Below are positions 1-8,844 of a stretch of DNA of 64,000 nt, one piece after another (positions within the stretch are counted from its first letter, which is position 1; every line of letters starts with the position of its first letter). The notes under the pieces are model-generated. The model was not told the origin of the DNA and did not search any database. It saw only the letters and a program-made list of their open reading frames with translations. The DNA lies in assembly GCF_020217485.1 (NCBI RefSeq), contig NZ_JAEKMI010000002.1, forward strand, positions 62,001-126,000. The letters run 5' to 3'. Position numbers and translations under genes: made by a program. The stretch comes from Mycobacterium sp. WUMAC-067 (GTDB taxonomy: Bacteria; Actinomycetota; Actinomycetes; Mycobacteriales; Mycobacteriaceae).

Positions 1-2217
1 ACCGAGTATTGGCAACATGCCGGCGGCCAGGGCCAGGAGCACCAGGTCGATCCAGGGGTAGACCAGGCCCATCCAAACCGTCGCCGGTGTGCGTAACGTC
101 GCCGCGCGCATGGGGCCCTCGGTCAAGGCCACGGCCACCGCCGCCAACGTCAGGGCGCACACCAGCGAGTCGAGCTGGATCGGGATCGGCAGCCGCTTGA
201 ACCGTGCCCGCATGAGCAGCAGCAGCCCCGCGTAGACCAAGGGGTAGTACGCCAAGTACACCGGGTCGGCCACCGACGGGGACCGACCGTTGGGCACCCA
301 CACGGCGTAGACGATGTCGCCCGCGGCCGAGAACGCCATAGCGGCGGCGATCAGTGACCACGCCAAGCGGTCGCCCGGGACGCGGCACACGCGAAGGGCA
401 ACCAGGCCGGCCGCCAACACGTTCAGCGCCGAATACAGCGTCGTGGCCGAGAACATGCCATGTCCCGTATCCGGATGTACGACGCTGGACGCGGCGAAGG
501 CGATCACCCCGATGGCCAGCACCGCGAAGCCGGCCTGGACAACGCTCGGCGGTCGACGGGGGGCTTGCGCGACATCGGCGGCGGGCGAGGTCGTGGGTGT
601 TGTCGCGACGTCGGACACGGGCGGCGGCGGTGTCGCCTCGGCGCTGACGGCGACACGCGACGCAACCGCGGAATCCTGCGAACCGGGAGACGGCGGAAAG
701 GCATACGGCAGCGGCCGGTCGGGCATGAAGCTGCGGATGCATTGCCCGCCTTCGCGTTTGGCGGCGTACATGGCGAGGTCGGCATGCCGCAGCAGCTGAT
801 CGACCGTGCAGGCCGACGCGCCGGTGCACACCGTGAATCCGATGCTGGGCCGGACGGTGATCGGAATGCCGTCGATCAGAATGGCCCCGGTGAAGGCGTC
901 GAGGATCCGATGCGCGGCCGCCTGCGATTCCGTGACGGAAGCCTCGATGACGGCCGCGAATTCGTCGCCACCAAGGCGGGCGATGGTGCCGGCTTCCCCC
1001 AACGCCGCGGTGAGCCGCCCGGCCACCCGGATGAGGAGCTCGTCGCCGGCGGGATGCCCCAGGGCATCGTTGACCGCCTTGAAGTTGTCGAGGTCCAGGC
1101 ACAACACCGCGATGGGCATGCCGTTGGGATGCCGGCGCGCCACCGCCTGTTCCAGGCGCTGCAGGAAGAGGGCCCGATTCGCCAGACCGGTCAGGTTGTC
1201 ACGAAAAGCTTCCCGCGCGACTTCCGACAACAGATGCTGGTTGTCGACCAGGACGACGAATTGGCGGGCCAGGACGGCGGCCACCAGTACGCCCAGCGCG
1301 GCCAGCATGGGATCGTGCAGCGAATTTCCCGCCGCGTGTGCCCAGACCGCCGCGGCGGCGAGGATCAACGGCAAGTAGGGCAGCCACAGCCGGGCCCGGA
1401 ATTCGATCTCATCCGGCGATGCCGGCGCGGGACCCTCGTGCACCGCGGACAGCGCCGCGAGCGCCAACAACGCCAGCCCGGCCACGCGGACCAGGTCACC
1501 GACACCGCCCGTGTGATAGCTGGCGATGCCGGTATAGAAGACCAGCGCCATGTCGGCGAGGCAGATGGTCGCGACGCCACCGGCGAGCAGGGTGCGGCTC
1601 GGCCGGTCACCGGGACGAGCCCGGGACAGCATCAGGATCGCCGTCGTCACCTGGATGATGTCGGCGAAGACCTCCGCCGAGGTCACCAGCCGTGCACCGG
1701 AATGCTTTTGCAGCTGCGCTTCGACCACGAACACCCAGGCGATGACGAACAGCGACGTCGCCACGATGAGACCGTCGAGAAGCAGACGCCGGGGACTGTT
1801 GCGAGACAACTGGGACAGCAGCACCAACGACGTCATGGCGCCGACCGGCCACAGCAGCAGCACGAACTCTGTCGCCGCGGGGTGGGTGGCGTGGTCGAAT
1901 TCCGGCCGCACGTCATAAACCGCCCAGATGACCTCCCCGGCCGCCCAACCGAGCAGGGCCGCGACCAGCGCCAGCCAGCCGTATCGTTGCCGCGGGGGCT
2001 TGGAGCGGGCCGCGCGCCCGGCGTATGCCGCCGCGACGGCAAGGCACATCGCGATGACGAACCCATTGACCGGGTGCGTCCCGTACGGGCCGCGCCATCC
2101 CCAGAACGACGACAGCACGATCAACAACCCGGCTACGCCGTATACGGCGACGAGGAGCCACCCGGCGGGCGCGGGCACCCCCGACCGCCGCCACGGATTC
2201 ACCGCCCGCCGTTTCAT
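1..2217 (-). CDS. Membrane GGDEF-domain protein (putative diguanylate cyclase), 3' end outside window
   Basis: Reading from ATG 2217 the frame stays open for 739 codons to the left edge, so the C-terminus is missing. A block of hydrophobic segments (about residues 15-340) precedes a GGDEF domain: metal-binding LDLDNF near residue 370 and an intact GGDEF in RLGGDEFA near residue 415. The inhibitory RxxD site that often lies before GGDEF is absent (GEAG there), so classic product inhibition is not expected. After a Pro/Ala-rich linker (about 475-510) a second run of hydrophobic segments begins and continues to the edge. Family role: synthesis of cyclic di-GMP from GTP at the membrane. A GGAG lies 4 nt before the ATG. 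An EAL or second GGDEF domain could follow outside the window. Confidence 0.85.
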   Translation of the reverse strand, partial: MKRRAVNPWRRSGVPAPAGWLLVAVYGVAGLLIVLSSFWGWRGPYGTHPVNGFVIAMCLAVAAAYAGRAARSKPPRQRYGWLALVAALLGWAAGEVIWAVYDVRPEFDHATHPAATEFVLLLWPVGAMTSLVLLSQLSRNSPRRLLLDGLIVATSLFVIAWVFVVEAQLQKHSGARLVTSAEVFADIIQVTTAILMLSRARPGDRPSRTLLAGGVATICLADMALVFYTGIASYHTGGVGDLVRVAGLALLALAALSAVHEGPAPASPDEIEFRARLWLPYLPLILAAAAVWAHAAGNSLHDPMLAALGVLVAAVLARQFVVLVDNQHLLSEVAREAFRDNLTGLANRALFLQRLEQAVARRHPNGMPIAVLCLDLDNFKAVNDALGHPAGDELLIRVAGRLTAALGEAGTIARLGGDEFAAVIEASVTESQAAAHRILDAFTGAILIDGIPITVRPSIGFTVCTGASACTVDQLLRHADLAMYAAKREGGQCIRSFMPDRPLPYAFPPSPGSQDSAVASRVAVSAEATPPPPVSDVATTPTTSPAADVAQAPRRPPSVVQAGFAVLAIGVIAFAASSVVHPDTGHGMFSATTLYSALNVLAAGLVALRVCRVPGDRLAWSLIAAAMAFSAAGDIVYAVWVPNGRSPSVADPVYLAYYPLVYAGLLLLMRARFKRLPIPIQLDSLVCALTLAAVAVALTEGPMRAATLRTPATVWMGLVYPWIDLVLLALAAGMLPILG

Positions 2218-2365
2218 GCCGCTCCAGCCGCTCCCCTGCTGTGTGGTGAAAACGAACAACTTCACCACGAGTTACAGGGCATTAAACCGCTGCGGATGTG
2301 CGCTGAGTGTGGCTTTTGCCAGGTTGGTGCGGCCCCTGCCCACCGAGCGGCGGCGGGCGCCGAGC

Positions 2366-2800
2366 CTAGTCCGGCTGACTTGCGTCGATACGGGCCAGCG
2401 CGTTGCGCAGAATCTGGCCGGTGGCGTCGCGGTCCGGGTCGCGGCGCAGCAGCATTCCTTTGGCCACCGACAGCTTGTCGCCGTTGCGGCGCGGCAAGAC
2501 GTGCAAGTGGATGTGGAACACCGACTGAAAGGCCGCGCTGCCGTCGTTGATGGCGATGTTGGTCGCGTCGGCCAATTCCGTCGTGCGCGCGGCCCGGGCG
2601 ATGCGTTGGCCCAGGGTGACCATCCCGGCCAGCGTTTCCGGTGCGGTGTCGGTGAGGTCGACGCTGTGCCGCTTGGGCACCACCAGCGTGTGGCCGCGAG
2701 TGAACGGGCGAATGTCGAGGATCGCCAAATAGTCGTCGTCTTCGTAGATCCGGATGGCCGGAGCTTCCCCGGCGACGACCGCACAGAACACGCAGGACAT
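2366..2800 (-). CDS. HIT-family nucleotide-binding hydrolase (Rv1262c-like)
   Basis: A 144-residue protein with the histidine triad HIHLHVLP near residue 95, the nucleotidyl-transfer/hydrolysis site of HIT proteins, and an N-terminal CVFC pair that in relatives helps bind zinc. HIT enzymes hydrolyse nucleoside phosphoramidates or adenylylated compounds; the substrate here is unknown. The start ATG 2800 begins MSCVFC, the usual family beginning; a longer reading exists upstream but looks non-coding. It is divergent from the amidase (GTG at 2884), leaving about 80 bases for two promoters. Same order as in M. tuberculosis. Confidence 0.9.
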   Translation of the reverse strand: MSCVFCAVVAGEAPAIRIYEDDDYLAILDIRPFTRGHTLVVPKRHSVDLTDTAPETLAGMVTLGQRIARAARTTELADATNIAINDGSAAFQSVFHIHLHVLPRRNGDKLSVAKGMLLRRDPDRDATGQILRNALARIDASQPD

Positions 2801-2883
2801 GTCGCCCACGGTACTTGTTGCTGCGCCGCAACCCCGCCGGGACCAGCCAGGGCCCGGCCCGTTTACGGGGTTACGCTGCCGCA

Positions 2884-4272
2884 GTGACCGACGATCTCGC
2901 CTTCGCCGGCACGGCGGCGCAGGCGCGCATGCTGGCCAACGGTGAACTGACCGCACCGGAATTGCTCGAGGTCTACCTGGAGCGGATCGCGCAGCTGGAC
3001 AGCCAGCTGCGGTGTTACCGCGTGGTGCTCGCCGACCAAGCCCGCTACGAGGCCGCCGTGGCGCAGGACCGCCTGGACGCGGGTGAACGGCTGCCGCTGC
3101 TCGGTGTGCCGATCGCGATCAAAGACGACGTCGACGTGGCCGGGGAGGTGACGACCTTCGGTAGCGGCGGGCACCGGCCTGCGGTGAGCTCCGACGCGGA
3201 GGTGGTGCGGCGGTTGCGCGCCGCGGGCGCCGTCATCGTCGGCAAAACCAATGTGCCCGAGCTGATGATGCTGCCGTATACCGAGTCGCTGACGTTCGGA
3301 GCTACCCGCAATCCGTGGGATCCCAGGCGCACGCCGGGCGGCAGCAGCGGCGGCAGCGCCGCCGCGGTCGCGGCCGGGCTGGCTCCGCTGGCGTTGGGGT
3401 CCGACGGGGGCGGGTCGATTCGCATCCCGGCGACCTGGTGCGGCGTGTTCGGCCTGAAGCCGCAACGCGATCGGGTGTCGCTGGAACCCCACGACGACGC
3501 CTGGTACGGGTTGAGCGTCAACGGCCCGATCGCCCGCACGGTGATCGACGCGGCCTTGTTCCTGGACGCGACCTCGACGGTGCCCGGCCCGGAGGGGGAG
3601 TTCGTGGCCGCGGCGACGCGCAGCCCCGGCCGGCTACGAATTGCGTTGAGCACCAAGGTCCCAACGCCGCTGCCGGTTCGGGTCGGCAAGCGAGAGTTGG
3701 CCGCGGTCGACCAGGCCGGCGCGTTGCTTCGCGATCTCGGGCATGACGTCATCACGGCCGACCCGGAATATCCGGCCTCGGCGATCCTCACCAACTACCT
3801 GCCCCGCTACTTGCGCGGCATCTGCGACGACGCGGACGCCCTGGCTCATCCGGAACGCTTGGAATCACGCACCCGCAACATGGCCCGCTTGGGATCGTTC
3901 TTCTCGGACCGCCGGATGGAGTCCCTCCGGGCGGCCGAAGGAGCCGTGGTCTCGCGGATCCAGGCGATCTTCGACGATGTCGACGTCGTCGTCACGCCCG
4001 GAACAGCAACGGGCCCATCCCGTATCGGCGCCTATCAACGGCGCGGTGCCGTGTCGACACTGCTGAGAGTGGGGCAATACGTTCCCTACCAACAGGTCTG
4101 GAACCTGACCGGACAGCCCGCGGCGGTGGTTCCGTGGGACTTGGACGCAGACGGTATGCCGATGTCGGTGCAACTCGTCAGCCGGCCTTATGACGAAGCG
4201 ACGCTGTTGTCGCTGTCGGCGCAGATCGAAGCCGCTCGACCGTGGGCCCTTCGCCGGCCGCCGGTGTCATAA
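2884..4272 (+). CDS. amiB2: Amidase (amidase-signature family)
   Basis: GTG at 2884 gives 462 residues, the length recalled for M. tuberculosis AmiB2. The amidase-signature core is intact: the catalytic Lys in PIAIKDDV near residue 80, the Gly/Ser-rich TPGGSSGGSAAAVAAG near 155 carrying the cis-Ser, and GSDGGGSIRIPA near 180 carrying the nucleophile Ser. The family hydrolyses carboxamides to acid and ammonia; the natural substrate is not known. No signal peptide, so likely cytoplasmic. Convergent with the DNA glycosylase gene, 30 bases away; that gap holds a small hairpin (CCAGCC/GGCTGG, 4280-4300). Confidence 0.9.
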   Translation: MTDDLAFAGTAAQARMLANGELTAPELLEVYLERIAQLDSQLRCYRVVLADQARYEAAVAQDRLDAGERLPLLGVPIAIKDDVDVAGEVTTFGSGGHRPAVSSDAEVVRRLRAAGAVIVGKTNVPELMMLPYTESLTFGATRNPWDPRRTPGGSSGGSAAAVAAGLAPLALGSDGGGSIRIPATWCGVFGLKPQRDRVSLEPHDDAWYGLSVNGPIARTVIDAALFLDATSTVPGPEGEFVAAATRSPGRLRIALSTKVPTPLPVRVGKRELAAVDQAGALLRDLGHDVITADPEYPASAILTNYLPRYLRGICDDADALAHPERLESRTRNMARLGSFFSDRRMESLRAAEGAVVSRIQAIFDDVDVVVTPGTATGPSRIGAYQRRGAVSTLLRVGQYVPYQQVWNLTGQPAAVVPWDLDADGMPMSVQLVSRPYDEATLLSLSAQIEAARPWALRRPPVS

Positions 4273-4302
4273 GAGCGGCCCAGCCTCCGCGATCGGCTGG
4301 AT

Positions 4303-4827
4303 CTACGCGCGCCGACCCGCTTCGCCCGGCGGCGCCTCCGCGATCACTGCCCACGCCGCGAGCTTCGCGCCCGGCCGCATCACGTGGGCCGGGCTGGTCG
4401 ACGGCAGCCGGGTGCACCGGATCTCGCTAGGCGATGCCACCCGCCTGCGGTAGAGCTCCGCGGCCTTGACGCCGTTGAAGTACACCGTCGTGAGGGCGGG
4501 GTAGTCGGCGAACAGCTCGCCGAAGTCGTTGACCGCCAGGCTGGTTGGGTCGATGGCTGAGTCGGAACTGCCGCGGCGACGACACGCGTGAAGCACATCC
4601 CAGAGCGCAATTCCGTGGGATTGCAGTTCGGCCAGGCGCCTGTCGTAGGGCGCGGCGGCATCGAAGCCGAAGAGCTCGCCGGTGATCGACCAGAACGCGT
4701 TGCGCGGATTGGCGTAGTACTGGCCCGCCACCAGTGATTGCGCACTGGGAAACGATCCCAGGATCAACGTCCTGGCGCGCTCGTCGATGACCGGCGGGAA
4801 TCCCCGCAGCAACGGTGTGCTCATCAC
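4303..4827 (-). CDS. DNA-deoxyinosine glycosylase-like protein (UDG superfamily, family 6 type)
   Basis: 174 residues from GTG 4827; ATG 4824 is the next codon and may be the real start. The GSFPSAQSL...[12 protein letters not shown] region near residues 25-48 matches the hypoxanthine-DNA glycosylase branch of the uracil-DNA glycosylase superfamily, and [21 protein letters not shown] near 72-92 fits the next conserved block. Expected role: excision of deaminated adenine (hypoxanthine) from DNA. No good ribosome binding site is seen. I do not recall it between Rv1263 and Rv1264 of M. tuberculosis, so it is probably an accessory gene here. Divergent from the adenylyl cyclase gene by about 37 bases. 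Confidence 0.75.
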   Translation of the reverse strand: MMSTPLLRGFPPVIDERARTLILGSFPSAQSLVAGQYYANPRNAFWSITGELFGFDAAAPYDRRLAELQSHGIALWDVLHACRRRGSSDSAIDPTSLAVNDFGELFADYPALTTVYFNGVKAAELYRRRVASPSEIRCTRLPSTSPAHVMRPGAKLAAWAVIAEAPPGEAGRRA

Positions 4828-4864
4828 CTCACATCATGACGCCCCCGCGTTGTACGTTGGCGAC

Positions 4865-5989
4865 GTGCACGACGGGGACGACCACACCATCGAAGACCTG
4901 CTCGAAGGGCTCGAGGGAACCGCGCGCACGGAACGGGCCGAACTGGTGCAGTGGCTGCTCGAACAGGGCATCACCGCCGAGGAGATCCGGGCGACCAATC
5001 CGCCTCTGTTGCTGGCCACCCGCCACATCATCGGCGACGACGGCACGTACGTGTCGACGCGGGAGATCAGCGAAACCCACGGCATCGACCTGGGATTGCT
5101 GCAGCGAGTGCAGCGCGCCATCGGTCTGGTCCGCGTCGACGACCCCGACGCGGCCGTTCACATGCGCGCCGACGGCGAGGCCGCCGCCTTCACCCAGCGG
5201 TTCGTCGAGCTGGGACTGGACCCCGAGCACGTGGTTCTCGTGGTTCGGGTGCTCGCCGAAGGTCTGTCGCGCACCGCCGAGGTGATGCGGTATTCGGCGC
5301 TTTCGGCGATCATGCGCCCGGGTGCCAGCGAGCTCGAAATCGCCCAAGCGTCAAAGGCTTTGGTGACCAAAATCGCGCCCATGGTGGGCCCGATGATCCA
5401 GCACATGTTGTTCATGCAGCTGCGCCACATGCTGGAGACTGAAGCGGTCAACGCCGCGGAGCGCGCCGCCGGCGAGCCGCTGCCGGGCGCGCGCCAAATC
5501 AGCGTCGCCTTCGCCGACCTGGTCGGCTTCACCCGGATCGGTGAGGCGGTCACGCCCGAAGAGCTGGGGCATTTGGCCAACCGGCTGGCCATCCTCGCCC
5601 GCGACATGACCGTTCCGCCGGTGCGTTTCATCAAGACCATCGGTGACGCGGTGATGTTCGTCTGCCCCGAGCCGCAACCGTTGCTCGACGTCGTCGTGAA
5701 ACTGGTCGAAGCGGTCGATTCCGACAACGACTTCCCTCGGTTGCGGGCGGGCGTGGCCTCCGGCATGGCGGTGAGCCGGGCGGGCGATTGGTTCGGCAGT
5801 CCGGTCAACGTGGCGAGCCGTGTCACGGGCGTGGCGCGCCCGGGCACGGTGCTGGCGGCGGATTCGGTGTGGGACGTCATCGGGGAGCGCGGTGAGTTTT
5901 CGGCATCGTTCGCGGGTTCCCGCCGCCTCAAGGGCATCAAGGGCGAGGTCAAACTGTTCCGCATCCGGCGGGGCGACGCCGACGACTGA
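4865..5989 (+). CDS. Class III adenylyl cyclase with N-terminal regulatory domain (Rv1264-like)
   Basis: The N-terminal roughly 190 residues match the autoinhibitory, pH-sensing module known from M. tuberculosis Rv1264. The C-terminal cyclase domain has the first metal Asp in [14 protein letters not shown], the substrate-specifying Lys and second metal Asp in [10 protein letters not shown], and the transition-state Asn/Arg in [11 protein letters not shown]. It makes cAMP from ATP as a homodimer in the cytoplasm. GTG 4865 is chosen because [13 protein letters not shown] aligns with the start of Rv1264; TTG 4850 or a start at 4787 (which would overlap the divergent gene) are less likely. There is no membrane segment. 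Gives 374 residues. Confidence 0.88.
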   Translation: MHDGDDHTIEDLLEGLEGTARTERAELVQWLLEQGITAEEIRATNPPLLLATRHIIGDDGTYVSTREISETHGIDLGLLQRVQRAIGLVRVDDPDAAVHMRADGEAAAFTQRFVELGLDPEHVVLVVRVLAEGLSRTAEVMRYSALSAIMRPGASELEIAQASKALVTKIAPMVGPMIQHMLFMQLRHMLETEAVNAAERAAGEPLPGARQISVAFADLVGFTRIGEAVTPEELGHLANRLAILARDMTVPPVRFIKTIGDAVMFVCPEPQPLLDVVVKLVEAVDSDNDFPRLRAGVASGMAVSRAGDWFGSPVNVASRVTGVARPGTVLAADSVWDVIGERGEFSASFAGSRRLKGIKGEVKLFRIRRGDADD

Positions 5990-6190
5990 CGGCCACGGTG
6001 GTGCCGGTATGGGCAGGCCCGGTGCGACTCTAGGGGGCGTCTGACTCCGTCTTACGCGTGTCCTACGCGGCCGGATTCCTACCCCGTGTTCCGGCACTTC
6101 GAATTGGTCGCTTCCCGGGCCTGCTTCGCTACCCAAAATACGCCGTCGAACAGCCCGGATCAACGGGTTTTCGGGTCCGGCGACGAGATC

Positions 6191-6204
6191 GGCGACCGGT
6201 CGCC
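6191..6204. promoter_or_regulatory. 14-bp perfect palindrome upstream of the Rv1265-like gene
   Basis: GGCGACCGGTCGCC reads the same on both strands and lies about 58 bases before the start at 6262, in a 272-base gap (5990-6261) that otherwise shows no gene. It could be an operator or chance in GC-rich DNA. Confidence 0.3.
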
Positions 6205-6246
6205 TTCAGCTCCCGGCGAACACCCGTTCCATTTTAAGTGCAACGG

Positions 6247-6264
6247 TGTAATCATGTAATCATG
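6247..6264 (+). promoter_or_regulatory. Tandem TGTAATCA repeat overlapping the start codon
   Basis: TGTAATCA occurs twice back to back (6247-6254 and 6255-6262), and the second copy runs into the ATG at 6262. The first copy contains an ATG followed at once by TAA, a start-stop. The AT-rich tandem stands out from its GC-rich surroundings and looks like a protein-binding site able to block transcription or translation initiation. Seen in sequence; function inferred. Confidence 0.45.
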
Positions 6265-6846
6265 AAAGCTCATCACGCACACGGGCGGCGCTACGGCCGC
6301 CCCGGGGGCTGGCAGCAAGCCCAGCAACCCGACGCCGGCGACGCCGCGGAATGGTTCGCCGGACGTCTACCGGTGAAGTGGTTCGACGGCGACCCCACGG
6401 TGATCGTCGACCGCGAAGAGATCACCGTCATCGGAAAGCTCGCGGACACGGCGAGCGCCGAAGGTGGGGAGAGCGAGGCCCGCGCGGCCGGGCGAGCGTC
6501 GCGATTCCGCGAGGAAACGCGCTCCGAACGGATGCATATCGCCGACGAAGCCCAGGATCGCTACGGACGCAAGGTTTCCTGGGGCGTCGACGTCGCCTCC
6601 GCATCCGGCACCGAACGAATCCTGTTCACCCACATCGCAGTACCCGTCATGACCCGGCTGAAGCAACCAGAACGCCAGGTGCTCGACACGTTGGTCGATG
6701 CCGGCGTCGCACGGTCCCGCGCCGACGCGCTGGCGTGGTCGGTGAAGCTGGTCGGTGAACATGCCGAGGAGTGGCTGGCCAAATTGCGCGACGCGATGAC
6801 GGCGGTCGACGACCTGCGCGCGCAGGGCCCCGATCTGCAGTCATAG
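6262..6846 (+). CDS. Conserved mycobacterial protein, Rv1265-like
   Basis: 194 residues from ATG 6262. The first 20 or so are rich in His, Arg, Gly and Gln. A middle part contains WFAGRLPVKWFDGDPTVIVD and a Glu/Arg-rich helix. The C-terminal GVARSRADALAWSVKLVGE segment resembles a ribbon-helix-helix or short helical DNA-binding segment. No enzyme motif or membrane segment. Position after the adenylyl cyclase and size match Rv1265, which is reported to respond to cAMP. The tandem TGTAATCA repeat over its start would suit autoregulation, but that is inference. Convergent with pknH, 42 bases away. Confidence 0.7.
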   Translation: MKAHHAHGRRYGRPGGWQQAQQPDAGDAAEWFAGRLPVKWFDGDPTVIVDREEITVIGKLADTASAEGGESEARAAGRASRFREETRSERMHIADEAQDRYGRKVSWGVDVASASGTERILFTHIAVPVMTRLKQPERQVLDTLVDAGVARSRADALAWSVKLVGEHAEEWLAKLRDAMTAVDDLRAQGPDLQS

Positions 6847-6888
6847 CAATCCCGCAGCGCCCCAACGGCATTACCGCGCAACCCCGCG

Positions 6889-8670
6889 CTACTCGTTGTC
6901 GATCCTGGCGACGATCTTGTCCGCGATCTGGCCGCCTTGATCGCTGATGTGGTACCCGCACGCATTGATATCGACGATCACGTTGTTGGCCACGCTCAGC
7001 GCGCGCTGGCACTCCCAGCCGTCGGCGCCTTCCTGGGTGTCCATCAGCGTGATCTTCGGCGGACCGCCTTGCACCTGAGCGAACGTCCACCGGTATGTCT
7101 TGCTCTTGTTCGTGACGGTGACCGTCTTGCCCGCGCAGCCCTTCCACTTCTCCGCCGAGTTCTCCAGGAAGCTCTTGGCCTTGTCGGCGGACGGAAACAG
7201 CACGACCGCTTGGTTGACCCAGTGGTCGTAGTTGTCGCCCGGCTCCGAGGACACCAGTCCGCTCACCGAGGTGTAGCCGGTGCCCGCGTACACCGGATCC
7301 TGGGTCGTGTAGAGCGCGCCCTGGCAGTCGGGGGTCGACACCGTCACCGACGAACTGTCCGTTGACGTAATGGGTTTGCCCGGCTGCATCGTCGACGAGC
7401 CCATCACGGCGTTGATGTCGGACGGGCTGAGCAGCAGGGCGCTGAGACGGTCGGCCGCCAGCGGGGCGGCAGGTGGCGGTTCCGGATCGGGCCGCACGGC
7501 GAGCCAGATGCCCAACCCGCTCCCGAGGAGAACGAACACCACGGCAACGGCCACTATGACGGGCCAGACGTTGCGGCGCGGCCTGGGTGGGGGCGGACCC
7601 CAGGGAGCCGCGTTGGCGAACTGCGGAGGAGGGGCGCCCCAATTGGCGCTGCCGCCTTGGTAATACGGCGCCCCGAGTGGCGACGGCGGCGGGGTATTGA
7701 AAGCGGGCTGGTACGGCGGGGGAGGCGGTACCGGCGGCGCCGGAGCGGTGTTCTGCCGGGCATCGGCGTTGCCGGCCGTGGGCAGTGCGGCTTCCTGGCT
7801 GCGACGCAAAATGGTGGCCGCGCGGTCTCGATCGGGATTGCTCAGCGCCTGCTTGGCGGCCAGCGCGAGGTCACCCGCGCTCGCGTAACGGTCCTCGGGC
7901 TTTTTCGCCATGCCGCGCGCGATCACCGCATCGAAGGCCCTGGGAATATCCGGGCGCTGCCGGCTGGGCGCGGGAATGGGGTCCCTCATGTGGGCGGAGA
8001 CCAGCACGCCGGCGCTGTCGGCCCGATACGGCGGGGACCCGGTCAGGCATTCGAACAACACACACGCCAGCGCGTAGATATCGGCACGGTAGGTGACCTC
8101 AGCATCGGAAAACCGTTCGGGCGCCATGTATTTCCAGGTCCCGACCGCGGTGCCGAGCTGGGTGAGTTTTTCGTCGGTGGTCGCGCTGGCGATGCCGAAG
8201 TCGACGAGGTAGGCGAAGTCGTCGCTGGTGACCAGGATGTTTTGCGGTTTGACGTCGCGGTGCATGACACCGGCGGCGTGCGCGGCATCGAGAGCGGCGG
8301 CGATCTGTGTGATGATGGCGACCGCGCGTGGCGGGGCCAGCGGGCCGAAGCGTTTGAGCACGCTGTCCAGGTCGGTGCCCTCGACCAGGCGCATCTCCAA
8401 AAAGATCTGGCCGTCGATTTCACCGTAGTCGTGCACGGGCACCACGTGGGGTTCCTGCAAACGGCCGGCGGTGCGGGCCTCACGTTTCATCCGCTCGCGA
8501 AAGACGGGGTCTCTGCTGAAGCTTTCCGAGAGAAGTTTGACCGCCACGGTCCACTCCTTGACGGTGTGTTCGGCCTCGTAGACCTCACCCATCCCACCGC
8601 GGCCCAGCAGCCGTTTCAGGTGGTAGGGGCCGAACATCGACCCCGCCCGTGAGGCCTGCTCGTCGCTCAT
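6889..8670 (-). CDS. pknH: Transmembrane Ser/Thr protein kinase
   Basis: 593 residues. N-terminal eukaryotic-type kinase domain: glycine loop GRGGMGEVYEA (22-32), Lys45 in VAVKLL, MHRDVKPQN with Asp139, DFG at 157-159, and an activation loop with Thr170 and Thr174, the positions phosphorylated in M. tuberculosis PknH. A Pro-rich juxtamembrane linker (about 300-370) leads to one membrane helix (VIVAVAVVFVLLGSG). The extracellular C-terminal sensor has four Cys (TPDCQ, WKGCA, WECQR, NACGY) that can form the two disulfides known for the PknH sensor. Known role: phosphorylates EmbR and so affects arabinan synthesis. Preceded by AAGGATGAGGA; it lies directly downstream of embR. Confidence 0.93.
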   Translation of the reverse strand: MSDEQASRAGSMFGPYHLKRLLGRGGMGEVYEAEHTVKEWTVAVKLLSESFSRDPVFRERMKREARTAGRLQEPHVVPVHDYGEIDGQIFLEMRLVEGTDLDSVLKRFGPLAPPRAVAIITQIAAALDAAHAAGVMHRDVKPQNILVTSDDFAYLVDFGIASATTDEKLTQLGTAVGTWKYMAPERFSDAEVTYRADIYALACVLFECLTGSPPYRADSAGVLVSAHMRDPIPAPSRQRPDIPRAFDAVIARGMAKKPEDRYASAGDLALAAKQALSNPDRDRAATILRRSQEAALPTAGNADARQNTAPAPPVPPPPPYQPAFNTPPPSPLGAPYYQGGSANWGAPPPQFANAAPWGPPPPRPRRNVWPVIVAVAVVFVLLGSGLGIWLAVRPDPEPPPAAPLAADRLSALLLSPSDINAVMGSSTMQPGKPITSTDSSSVTVSTPDCQGALYTTQDPVYAGTGYTSVSGLVSSEPGDNYDHWVNQAVVLFPSADKAKSFLENSAEKWKGCAGKTVTVTNKSKTYRWTFAQVQGGPPKITLMDTQEGADGWECQRALSVANNVIVDINACGYHISDQGGQIADKIVARIDNE

Positions 8671-8844
8671 TCCTCATCCTTCCAACCCGACCCCGCACCC
8701 GCCGGTCCCATGACGATGTCTGCGGGCGGACGCACGATCGTGACCCATGACCGAGCAATCATGACGGTAAGCGCCCACCCGCCCCGGCGCACGATAACGG
8801 CGACAATCGCCGGGCACGCCCGCGCGGCAGGGCGCCCGCACTTC

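Noticed and set aside
460-2550. Long plus-strand frame opposite the GGDEF gene
   Set aside because: The translation is Arg/Gly/Asp-rich with no domain, and the minus strand encodes a clear membrane GGDEF protein. High GC keeps antisense frames open.
4280-4300. CCAGCC/GGCTGG hairpin between amiB2 and the glycosylase gene
   Set aside because: Only 6 bp and no T-run; common by chance in such GC-rich DNA.
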